Source of the DNA: Chloromonas sp. AAM2
Taxonomy: Eukaryota; Chlorophyta; Chlorophyceae; Chlamydomonadales; Chlamydomonadaceae
Length of the DNA: 64,000 nucleotides
Assembly: GCA_004335635.1 (NCBI GenBank)
Contig: QAXH01005720.1
Coordinates: 7,478 to 71,477, forward strand
Reading direction: 5' to 3'
Position numbers and translations under genes: made by a program. Each line of letters begins with the position of its first letter. Position 1 is the first letter of the stretch. Below, piece after piece: positions 47,201 to 53,905 of the stretch. The notes beneath the pieces were generated by a model. That model had not been told where the DNA came from, searched no databases, and was given only the letters and a program-made list of their open reading frames with translations.

Positions 47201-48095
47201 TCAGAGCTGGCACGGGAAACGTCGGCAGCAGACTCACAATCCATGCAGCGTATTCAGGTGCGAGATTCTGAAGCCTGCGGCGCATGTCACTGCGACGTCA
47301 TCCATCACGTACTAGTACCAAAAACTTCTGTGCCACCGTCTACCGGTTTGCCGTTCCCCACTTGTGAAATCATGTTGCTGAAATCTTGCTGCTGTTGTGC
47401 AGTTATCCACCAGCGGGGGTTTGGACGTCAGTCTTCACGAAGCCTGCAACCTGGGCTGCCTAGTCTCCGGTGTGCTGCTGCAAGGTGCCCGCTGGGAGGA
47501 CACGGAAGGGGCCTTGACCGAGGCAGGCTCCACAACCATCTTCAGCCCGATGCCGCTGCTGTGGCTCGTGCCTGAGCTTGAACAGAACCACAATCGCAGT
47601 GTGGTTTCAGTCGATGCAGCGCAGTCGGATCATGACTTCAGCTCCATCCGATCTCTGTCGCCAGCAAGCGACTCCATGCGACGCAGCCCTGAACCGTTTG
47701 CCCTGCAGCCATCCATGCGAGCGACACATACCGGCCATGCACCGGCTACACCGAAGAAGCAGGCGCTGTCCCAAGGGTCCATGGGCACGTTGCCGGCATC
47801 GAGGCCTAGGCGCATGCCGACGCAGACCCGATTGACTCATGCAGGCTCGAATGGGCAGCCCGGGCTATGGGACGGGTTACAAACAGAAGAGCCTGAGGTT
47901 GAGCTGTATGTGTGCCCTGTGTACTTGTACAGCCACACGTGGCAGACAAGAACAGGCAACTTCGCCGATGTGGATGATTGTCTGTTCGATCTGCTGCTGC
48001 CGCCCGGGAGGCACACGCCCCAGCATTGGGTTACGCGCAATGTCGTGATGTTGGTGTGCAGTGATCCAGAGCAGCTAACGCACATGTCGCATTGA
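2345..48095 (+). CDS. Axonemal-type dynein heavy chain
   Basis: Microtubule motor subunit of the flagellar axoneme that couples ATP hydrolysis in a six-AAA ring to sliding of outer doublets. About 99 exons can be joined in phase, giving roughly 5,370 residues against a usual 4,000-4,600. The order is the family order: tail, linker, AAA1 with GPAGTGKT and CFDEFNR, AAA2 with [11 protein letters not shown]3 with GSTGTGKS, AAA4 with GPHGSGRR, stalk and tip, AAA5, AAA6, C-terminal domain ending in a TGA at 48093. The extra length comes from a long tail and three low-complexity insertions. The start is ATG 2345, with an in-frame ATG at 2372 in a better context. The two 5' exons and the joins near 30.8, 36.5 and 39.2 kb are the least certain. 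The tail and AAA1 most resemble single-headed inner-arm chains, but I cannot name the subtype. No frameshift or stop is needed. Confidence 0.93.
3401..3616 (+). other. Candidate extra 5' exon of the dynein gene
   Basis: An open 216-base segment runs from after GGAG to a donor AG|GTGCGG and would insert 72 S/A/T-rich residues between exons 1 and 2 without changing frame. The acceptor lacks a good pyrimidine tract. A second open, P/A/T-rich segment at 3921-4047 has splice-like ends but does not close in phase. Only transcript data can decide whether the 1.9-kb first intron is really one intron. Confidence 0.35.
4767..4917 (+). repeat. 24-bp tandem array in dynein intron 2
   Basis: Six 24-base units start at CTGCAG at 4767, 4791, 4815, 4839, 4863 and 4887, with a partial seventh at 4911. 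Because 24 is a multiple of three, the array stays open on both strands, reading as [12 protein letters not shown] octapeptides forward and [12 protein letters not shown] reverse. It lies between exons ending 4628 and starting 5207, so I treat it as intronic. Confidence 0.93.
9591..9640. repeat. Second dispersed repeat, copy A (dynein intron)
   Basis: The block GGGAGTGCACACC followed by GAAGCACGTCCA recurs at 58285-58331 inside the GST gene's last intron, with weaker similarity extending about 30 bases upstream in both places. It is intronic here, just after exon 11 of the dynein gene. Confidence 0.65.
11390..11452. repeat. 33-bp direct duplication in an intron
   Basis: Two near-identical 33-base units start at 11390 and 11423. 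Each contains CAGGGTAAGTGG, a near-perfect 5' splice-donor sequence, so the duplication created two decoy donors inside the intron between exons 15 and 16 of the dynein gene. Confidence 0.85.
11701..11728 (-). repeat. Dispersed element, copy 2 (truncated)
   Basis: Short minus-orientation copy in the intron after dynein exon 16. It keeps the CTTGCTCAGGGTAGGTCAGG end but lacks the middle. The flanking GGTTTGTTGA is also next to copy 1, which suggests an internal deletion rather than an independent short insertion. Confidence 0.7.
13061..13202 (+). repeat. About 30-bp GT-rich tandem array next to a 3' splice site
   Basis: Five units beginning GCCTGTGTG start at 13061, 13089, 13121, 13153 and 13183 (spacing 28-32). 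The array stops about ten bases before the acceptor at 13212 of dynein exon 19, so it occupies the polypyrimidine and branch-point zone. Confidence 0.9.
13740..18557 (+). other. Dynein exons 20-31: linker domain
   Basis: Exons 13740-13815, 14146-14302, 14671-14842, 15245-15395, 15690-15793, 16053-16337, 16521-16609, 16836-16989, 17269-17421, 17582-17638, 17993-18133, 18456-18557 encode residues about 1268-1814. The linker is the mechanical lever that swings across the AAA ring. Recognisable family blocks are [24 protein letters not shown], the [15 protein letters not shown] block, and [16 protein letters not shown], which marks the end of the conserved core. [11 protein letters not shown] lies just before AAA1. 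All splice phases close. Confidence 0.93.
14970..15036 (-). repeat. Dispersed element, copy 3
   Basis: Near full-length minus-orientation copy in the intron between dynein exons 22 and 23, running from GGGAGGCCGTCGAAGGTCAC to CTGAGTGAGAAAGGAG. A run of GAGT repeats follows at about 15071-15090. Confidence 0.7.
20005..20032. repeat. GAT microsatellite in an intron
   Basis: About nine uninterrupted GAT trinucleotides lie 40 bases upstream of the acceptor at 20071 (dynein AAA1). Confidence 0.95.
20980..21112. mobile_element. MITE-like hairpin in a dynein intron
   Basis: The 16 bases at 20980-20995 (TAGACCATATCTCATC) are the exact reverse complement of 21097-21112, with about 100 bases between. 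There is no ORF of note inside. The perfect terminal inverted repeat, small size and AT-richer middle fit a miniature inverted-repeat element. I could not confirm a target-site duplication. Confidence 0.6.
21752..25444 (+). other. Dynein exons 38-46: AAA2
   Basis: Exons 21752-21862, 22350-22400, 22716-22856, 23103-23225, 23546-23653, 23907-24098, 24480-24602, 24790-24963, 25341-25444 encode residues about 2088-2463. AAA2 binds nucleotide structurally. Its Walker A is GPAACGKST, where axonemal chains usually have GPTGGGKT or similar. The Walker B region ([19 protein letters not shown]) and the very conserved [14 protein letters not shown] block are present. Two introns use GC donors (22857 and 23654). 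Phases close throughout. Confidence 0.93.
21911..21960 (-). repeat. Dispersed element, copy 4
   Basis: Diverged minus-orientation copy in the intron after dynein exon 38. It retains GGGACGTGACGGGTGCTGCC and CTGAGCATGAAAA. Confidence 0.55.
25677..30352 (+). other. Dynein exons 47-58: AAA3 and first insertion
   Basis: Exons 25677-25785, 26081-26198, 26545-26658, 26926-27009, 27238-27383, 27739-27798, 28076-28150, 28362-28510, 28774-28852, 29117-29194, 29480-29620, 29876-30352 encode residues about 2463-3006. AAA3 is a regulatory ATPase. Walker A is GSTGTGKS, split by the intron after 26198. [14 protein letters not shown] precedes Walker B VMFVDDLN. The conserved [14 protein letters not shown] helix is in exon 57. 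An S/G-rich loop of about 45 residues sits between Walker A and B. Exon 58 (477 bases, 159 residues) is mostly S/T/P/R-rich insertion. The intron at 27384 starts with GC. Confidence 0.9.
28276..28336 (+). repeat. Dispersed element, copy 5
   Basis: Plus-orientation copy, TTTCTTACTCAGGGCAGGG through CCTGTGACGGCT, in the intron between dynein exons 53 and 54, ending about 25 bases before the real acceptor at 28361. Confidence 0.7.
30645..33074 (+). other. Dynein exons 59-65: AAA4
   Basis: Exons 30645-30785 (possible GC donor), 31026-31232, 31515-31687, 31918-32112, 32356-32446, 32671-32814, 32941-33074 encode residues about 3007-3367. A 33-base exon at 30932-30964 is also possible. The P-loop is GPHGSGRR, with arginine for lysine as in the GVGGSGRQ form typical of axonemal AAA4. 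The Walker B position reads LLLVDV. The insert-helix region [11 protein letters not shown] and the INIVDEW block match the family, but this module is visibly more diverged than AAA1 or AAA2. Confidence 0.85.
33332..36379 (+). other. Dynein exons 66-73: stalk and microtubule-binding tip
   Basis: Exons 33332-33470, 33927-34025, 34320-34454, 34640-34759, 34977-35078, 35580-35699, 35920-36033, 36209-36379 encode residues about 3368-3701. Two long heptad-rich helices rich in A, E, K and Q form the antiparallel coiled-coil stalk. The tip between them starts at [11 protein letters not shown], passes [18 protein letters not shown], and returns at [19 protein letters not shown]. These are the standard landmarks of the microtubule-binding domain, and its length is close to normal. 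The last exon of this set probably ends at a GC donor (36380), joining the exon at 36659 in phase. Confidence 0.93.
35086..35283 (+). repeat. 19-bp tandem array in dynein stalk-tip intron
   Basis: About ten 19-base units of the type TGTTGTCAGTGCTGGAGCA run just inside the intron that starts at 35079. Since 19 is not a multiple of three, all three frames appear open. The later units carry GGTGTC in place of TGTTGTC, so variants are blocked rather than random. Confidence 0.95.
36401..36514. repeat. 57-bp direct duplication in an intron
   Basis: Two copies of a 57-base unit start at GATCACGGC at 36401 and 36458 and differ at only a few bases, pointing to a recent tandem duplication between dynein exons 73 and 74. 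Confidence 0.9.
36659..38530 (+). other. Dynein exons 74-79: AAA5
   Basis: Exons 36659-36826, 36977-37081, 37329-37556, 37806-37988, 38102-38224, 38450-38530 encode residues about 3702-3997. Landmarks are [18 protein letters not shown], then [18 protein letters not shown] with QWALLVDPQ, then [19 protein letters not shown], then [13 protein letters not shown]. These follow axonemal AAA5 in order. A 25-residue G/S/A-rich loop precedes [14 protein letters not shown]. The intron at 37557 begins with GC and is well supported, because the flanking exons join [15 protein letters not shown] to [13 protein letters not shown] in frame as the family requires. Confidence 0.92.
40081..40140 (+). repeat. 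Dispersed element, copy 6
   Basis: Plus-orientation copy, TTCTTGCTCAGGGTAGGCC to GGCGGCTTTC, in the intron ahead of dynein exon 83 (acceptor at 40176). Confidence 0.65.
41409..41482. repeat. 37-bp direct duplication next to a 3' splice site
   Basis: CACATGCTGGGTTGCTGCTG starts at 41409 and again at 41446, each followed by ACTGG-GTGTATGC. The second copy abuts the acceptor at 41485 of dynein exon 86. Confidence 0.9.
44258..44288. repeat. CA microsatellite in an intron
   Basis: A run of about 14 CA dinucleotides in the intron between dynein exons 92 and 93. Confidence 0.95.
46381..46437. repeat. 30-bp AT-rich duplication in an intron
   Basis: AATAGTATTGTGAAAAGTTA starts at 46381 and again at 46411, with identical flanking TGTAAT. 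It is one of the most AT-rich patches in the gene and lies in the intron after exon 96. Confidence 0.9.
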
Positions 48096-48643
48096 TGAGC
48101 GCCCACCTTGTACGGAACACCTTGTGACCCGGGTTTACTTGCCGCTTGCTAGTTCATTTGTTATCAATGCCTGCAATTCGTTCAGTCGCTTCGCTTGCTT
48201 GTGGTATGCATCCAAGACTTGAGTGAGACCTGCAAATCAGGCTGGCTGCAAATGGCGCTTCAAACCCGGCCGGTTTGGTCAGCAATCTGTTGCTGACGCC
48301 GTCACGTTGCTTGTGTCGCATGCCGACTCTGGTCGGATCGTAGGAAGTGCACTCGTTTGAATGCGTCCCATTGCTAGATCTTCATACTCACATGCGCAAT
48401 ATTTTCAGGATTGGCCGTGATTGGTTCTTGCATGTTTCTAAAGATCGCCCCGTCCAAGGTGGCTTGCGTTTTCAGACGTCGTTCCATGTAACACTCTCGG
48501 ATTGATCACATTGAGCTCGTCTATAATTGTGTTACTCGGAGTCGCTCGGAGTTCCTGTGTCTTTCGCCACAAGCTAGTCAGGCTACAAGCTCCCGGGTCT
48601 GTTAACTGTGCCTTGCTTGAAGACCTAGAAAATAGCGTTCGCA
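48096..48643. promoter_or_regulatory. Intergenic region between two plus-strand genes
   Basis: This 548-base stretch must hold the dynein 3' UTR and the promoter and 5' UTR of the next gene. A TGTAA lies at about 48487 (CATGTAACAC), late for the dynein gene but a possible polyadenylation signal. I see no convincing TATA box and no ORF worth reporting. Confidence 0.45.
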
Positions 48644-51600
48644 ATGCAGTTCCCTCTAGCGCTACTGTTGGCCTGCGCGCCTCTCTGTGCAAGCGCCGTT
48701 CACATACCCAAGGCTCTCGAAACGCGCTTTGGCGACCCGCCGCAGCGAGTAGTTCGAGGTCGAGATTTGACTGAACCAGTCATTGTAACGTGGCGCATGG
48801 ACGAGCCAATGCAACCGCTGAGCACAGTCCATCCAAAGTTCCTGAACGCAGCGCGTTCACAAGTAGGCAGCCGCAGGCGGCGCGCCCTGCGCAAGTCGCC
48901 CTCGGGGCGTTCCGGCAGGTCAGAAGGACCACCACACAGCAGGAGGTGTTGCATGCATCCAGCAGCCAAAGCACATAAAATCTGTGCCCTTCCTCTTGTG
49001 CACTACAGGTCGCTGTTGCAGTCTGTGCCGAAGCTGGACACACTAGGACAGAATTTCCAAAACAGCAAGAAAGTCCCTCTGGCGGACAGCGTTGGAGGCT
49101 CATTCAAAAGCAATTTTGGCGGTGGCTACCAGCAATTCTTTGGAAGCGACGGCGGTGTTGGATATCGGGGTGCTGCCAGTAATGCTGGAGATGGCGGGAG
49201 GCAATCTGCGGCGACAACTACTAGTGTGGGCCAAGGACAGTCTCAAGAGCAGAGCAATCCATACATTGCATGGCCTGAAGGTACGAGGTGGTAGAACTTT
49301 GTGTGCCTGAGAGTGGGGCATGCACCAGCTCAATGGGGCCAGTACTCGACAAACTCAACAACGTATGGTCCCACCCACTCAGTAAACCTAGCTTGACAAC
49401 GCATGGACTGCAGCACTGACCCATTTCTGGCCCTGTGTCTGTACGGTTTGCGTACTTGCAGGTGATTTCTCAGGACCTCTGACCGATCCCATAGTATCTA
49501 ACGCCCAGGACACGCCTTACGTCAAGGCTGCCCAGACGCAGCAGGGGCAGCAGCTGGTGGCGCGGGCGGCGGCGGAGCAGCGGTCTGCCCGGCAGCAGGC
49601 GCAGCTGCGGGGCACCACTCCGCGGGTCAGTCAACACACACAGCGAATAGCAAACGCGGCTCTGGCGTATCGGAAAGCAACAAAGGGTGAGATAGGTTGC
49701 CACTCACCGGCTGACTGACTGTTTGTAGACCCTTGAGGCTTCAAAAATATTATGAGGCTGGGAGGAGAAGATACGTACAGACACAAACAGCATCATGCTG
49801 ATCGACAGTTTGAGCATTTGCACTCGCAGCTGCGGCTCCGGAAGTACCCATTGGTCATCCAGCCCTATAGTCATGTAGCCACTCATGTATTTCAACTGTC
49901 ATAACTGAGTCTACTGTCACAACTTACTGTCAGGCCTCCTACGTATCTTCTTTCACCAACATACGTCCATGCATACAGGCATGGCTGGGTATGGGCCCAT
50001 CGTGACAGCAGAGATGGCGGCCTATGCTCCGAATGGAGGGGACGATGACCGATCCCTCGCGCCACAACAGGCACTTGCCTTCAGGTGAACAAGCACTACT
50101 ACTGAGTGTGGGGTTGAGAAGGTCAAACTGCCACAGCTGCTGTCCGCTTGCCACGCACTGTTTGCAACTTCACCATCACAGTATTTCTTAAGCACAGTAT
50201 GTTCTGCCATACGCTGTGCCATGTTTAGTCGAACCTCACCTTCATGTGCTACTGCGTGATATGACTGATGAGTGCATTGTGAACCCAGCATTGCCCACTA
50301 GGCAGAAGATGACCGCCTGTCGGGCTCCATAGGGTGCAGTCCCAGACGTCCCAGTCTATGCCCTCAACCAACGGAACATATTGTGCCCTGTATCTTCAGG
50401 TCAGCTCCTGGCACTGGAGAAGCCAATGCCACAGCCAATCCCCAGCGGCGGCAGCAACAGCCCCGCGGCATCAAGCCAGCCCATGGCTATCTTGAAGAGT
50501 ACGATTACGTCATAGAACCTATCAAGTACCAGGGTCCAGACCAGTCAGCTCGGGATGCACAAAGCATGCGTCTCAGCCAGTACGTCAGTGGTGGACCGTT
50601 TGGCGGTGCGTGGGCGAAGGCGCCAAAGGGTTGATTAGGTCCTGTGTGTTGGAGTGTTGGGTAAGGGCCTTGACATGTGCAAGACAGTTTGAGCTGCTTG
50701 GCCAGCTGATAACCTTTTGGACCTCATATCCCGTGACAGGGTAATCGGACTCGGTACCAGCAATTCTTTGCAAATGCGTGAGTCTGGTGTTTTCTTGCTC
50801 AGGGTATGTCAGGGCGGTACACATCCCGACCTGTCTCCTGTGACGGCTTCCCTGATGTTTGATCCAGGAACACCCTGGCATCAATATTCTGAATACCTGT
50901 ATTCTGAGTACCTGAGCAAAATTTCTGGTGTCGAGGGGTTCGCCTCTAGCTTAAAGCACGTCACCCAGGTGCGTATCACACGCGCCCGTCATTGAACGCC
51001 AGGCAAGACCTGGTACACAATCTCTTGTGACTCTGCCATTGTGCGCGCAGGCCTTGTTGATCCTGCCAGTCCGGATCTGTTGAGCATTGGAAACCTTGTG
51101 TCGGATCTCAATAAGCAGTTGGCGAACGACAGGTCTCGCGGCAAGCAGCCCGCATCCGGTCGTGGCAGCAACCGGGCACGTGGCGGCACTGCTCCCGCCT
51201 CGCCGTCCTCCTCTGCCAGATTTCGAAACTCAGACGACGGCCTGAGCAGCAAGGCGGCAGCCGATCTTGCCGGCCTGCTACAAGCGGGATACGGACAAGC
51301 CGCTGCGGATACCATTCCCGTTGCGCAGCAGATGCCATATGGCGTGGGCAGCGTTGTGGGGGATGAGGCCGGGCGTGGGTACGGATATGGTGCGTTCACA
51401 GGCTTCTGGACCCTGCCAACACAATTGGACATAGCGGGATCATCTCCAAACAGGGTTCTAGAACATAAAGGGGCCTTGACATACATACGCGATATACTCT
51501 AGGCGACGAATGCGCAGCTGTGACGTCATCCACCTCGAGAAACCGCTATTCGTACTGATTTCTTCCAGTTTTGCTTGTCTGTTTCTGCCTTGTGCAGGAG

Positions 51601-53577
51601 ATTATCATAGCGAGGATTACGAGGGCGAGTCGCACCCTACAGGCATTCCTAGCTTCATGCAGGTGTCGGATGAGGGCGAATCAAGCCCTCGTCCTTCTTT
51701 CCGGGCAGATGGTCAGGATGGTGGGCGGCAGGCGGGCGGGCTTGGTCGTCCGACTACTGGTGGGCAGCAGGGTGCGCTTGGTCGCCCCGGCGGAAATCCG
51801 GGCGACGGGAACGAAACGCGACGCAATCTCACAACGGGCGAGATTGCACCCTTCTGTCAGCCTCCGCTTCTCATCTGTGCCGATCGAGATTTGATCAGCT
51901 TTCTCGCCACGGAAGTGGATCAGGTAAATACCCAGCCACCAGTCACAGAATCAGCCAGAACGTGGCGGTGTGAATCTGGTTGGCGATGTTTGCCAATGTG
52001 GTTCATGCCAATGTGTGCGCAGGTGAGATTTCCTGACAATATTCTGGAATGGAATTCCCTGCGCTTCCGGCTTGAAAGAGTCGTTGACAACCTGTTTGAC
52101 AATAACTTGAGTCCTGTTGCCGGGCCCACGTTCAACCTCAATCAAGTGCTCTCGCTCAACTTTCGGTGAGAATGTTCTTCAAGACTGAAGGGCAGGTGCC
52201 GATTGCTATGAGCTTGGTTGTTTTGAATAGAATAGCCAAGAACGTTGGTTGTTGAAGATCGAGCCCAAGCCTGCTGTGTGTACTCCCCTCATGTAGCCAA
52301 GCCTTCTATCGTTGCACAGCGTTCCCTTCCATTTGTTTTCACATGCAGATTGCGTGAGACGCTTGGTGCCCTTAACGGTCTGAATGGCATCGGTACCAAC
52401 CGCTTGGCCTTGAATGTAAGAAGGCATTGATGTTGGTGACCTTTGACTCGAGGTTTCAGCCAACTGAACATCATAGGCGCCAGCCTCTGTGAACCAAACT
52501 TGGCCAAATGAACATCACTCGCTGTAAATCGCTGTAAATCTAGCTCTGTGCGCCACCAAAACAGCTGCTTGTAATTCGTCGCAGACCTTGGCGTATGATG
52601 CTTCACGACCGGATCGCCTGCTACCTGAGACATTTAGCTGGAACGCTGGATCCTTAGCAATCGATAACAGGTAAGTGGCAAGGGGGACATACAAGGCCCA
52701 AGACCCAAGACACGAACTAGCTGCACAATTCAACACAGACAGAGCACACGCAGTGTTTGTTGATGTTCAACGCAAAGCTGCAGCCACGCAAGCCCTGATC
52801 AGACAGGAGTGACAAGCTGCAAACGGAACCAAGCGTTGAAGGCGAGTGTTCAGCTTGTCATCAGTTCTTCAGTCCTGTGCTCCGCAGCAGTCCTGACTGC
52901 ATCACCTGGAAGTTACCGTTACTGACTCAACTTGCTGTACACCACTTGCCGTACACCACTTGTTGTACACCAGTTTCTGTACGCCATTGTCTGTACGCAA
53001 CGTTCTGTACACCACTTGCTGCACACCACAGTTGCCAGCTTTGGCATCCCGGCACAACACGGTCACTGCCGCATTGACCGACTCGCCCTTAACCCGTGGC
53101 GCCTTGGATTCACCTGGTTAACCTGTTGCGCCTTGGATTCACCTGGTTGACCTGTTGCGCCTTGGATTCACCTGGTTGACCTGTTGCGTGTTGCGCTGTG
53201 CTTGTTTGCCTCAGTTACAATCGCGTGGATTACGTGCCCACGTACATTGTCACGGGCACTGGGCCAGGCTTTGCTACCACCTCCATCAACTTTGGGCCTT
53301 TTGTGGACTTTCAGGTGTGAGACTCAACATCACCAAACTGTGCGCTCACATATGCTTGCCAGGTAATGCCGGTTGATTGCCCTCGAGGTACATGGTTTTC
53401 CTCCGGGTTGCCTTGTGTGGTCGTCGCTTGATACTGAGGGGCGCGTTGTGCGGTTGCAATGGCACTGCCAACAGCAGGGCAATCAGCGTTCAATAGCTGT
53501 CATTCAGTTTTACATCTGTAACCTCGCCTGCTTGTTTGTTGATTGTTGCTCTGCAGGTTGCAGACTTCAGGAGCTGA
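48644..53577 (+). CDS. Secreted low-complexity protein, family not recognised
   Basis: Thirteen exons, about 755 residues: 48644-48918, 49009-49280, 49462-49686, 49979-50084, 50400-50605, 50868 to about 50930, 51051-51389, 51598-51923, 52023-52165, 52349-52415, 52585-52670, 53215-53314, 53557-53577 (TGA). The start is chosen at 48644 because it gives a textbook signal peptide (MQFPLALLLACAPLCASA). The mature protein is rich in G, Q, S, A and R, with GRPGG-type glycine runs near residue 560 and acidic DYHSEDYEGES before them. The C-terminal 150 residues are ordered-looking (NSLRFRLERVVDNLFDNN, then YVPTYIVTGTGPGFATTSIN). There is no transmembrane segment after the signal. Phases close except at exon 6 to 7, where the donor is uncertain (about 50930 fits, 50968 does not). 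Probably extracellular or cell wall; function unknown. Confidence 0.72.
50790..50854 (+). repeat. Dispersed element, copy 7
   Basis: Best-preserved plus-orientation copy, TTTTCTTGCTCAGGGTATG through GTGACGGCTTCCCTG, in the secreted-protein gene. It ends about 13 bases before the real acceptor of exon 6 at 50867, so the intron's functional 3' end lies next to the element. Confidence 0.75.
52925..53188. repeat. Two adjacent intronic arrays (about 15 bp and 29 bp)
   Basis: From about 52925 to 53033, a degenerate 14-16-base unit of the type CTGTACACCACTTG repeats about seven times. From 53099, three 29-base units starting GCGCCTTGG (53099, 53128, 53157) follow. Both lie in the 544-base intron before exon 12 of the secreted-protein gene. 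Confidence 0.88.
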
Positions 53578-53905
53578 GAGCACAACTACGACCATGTACT
53601 TGGCGTTGAAGCTCGCACTGCCAGCCTCATGGCCTTGGTCACTTGCATAACGCAGAGGTCAACAATTGCGACTCTTACCTGGCTTGCGACCAGTGCTGTT
53701 GCACGTGCTGTTTATGCTGAAGTCTCAGCAAAGCAAACCACAAGCACGGCCACAGTCAGAACACTCCCTTCCACAAAAGCAAGTAAATCGTGACCAAGAA
53801 AACAAAGACCCGTTTCTCTCTGTTCATCCAGCTCAGCCGAACTCTGCACCAAATCAATCACCATAAGCGTAGCCACAGCCGGAAGCAAAGCCGGGAAAAG
53901 CCTGA
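53578..53905. other. Convergent 3' region between two genes
   Basis: The secreted-protein gene (plus) ends at 53577 and the SET-MYND gene (minus) at 53906, so both 3' UTRs must fit in 328 bases or overlap. I see no TGTAA on either strand inside it, and no ORF of interest. Confidence 0.6.

Larger units (their letters stand above)
42780..48095 (+). other. Dynein exons 89-99: C-terminal domain and third insertion
   Basis: Exons 42780-43010, 43373-43520, 43671-43867, 44098-44217, 44585-44751, 44963-45140, 45420-45938, 46209-46337, 46675-46884, 47135-47257, 47403-48095 encode residues about 4464-5367. Landmarks are [89 protein letters not shown]-like [10 protein letters not shown], and the terminal YVCPVYLYS to [11 protein letters not shown] block. 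Exon 95 (519 bases, 173 residues) carries a long P/T/N/A-rich insertion, and exon 99 has an S/R-rich loop of about 100 residues before the last conserved block. Exon 90 to 91 joins in phase as drawn. Confidence 0.92.

Noticed and set aside
50868..50995. Whole open frame to 50968 as exon 6 of the secreted-protein gene
   Set aside because: The donor at 50968 leaves the wrong phase for exon 7. A donor near 50930 fits better, so the far end was not claimed.
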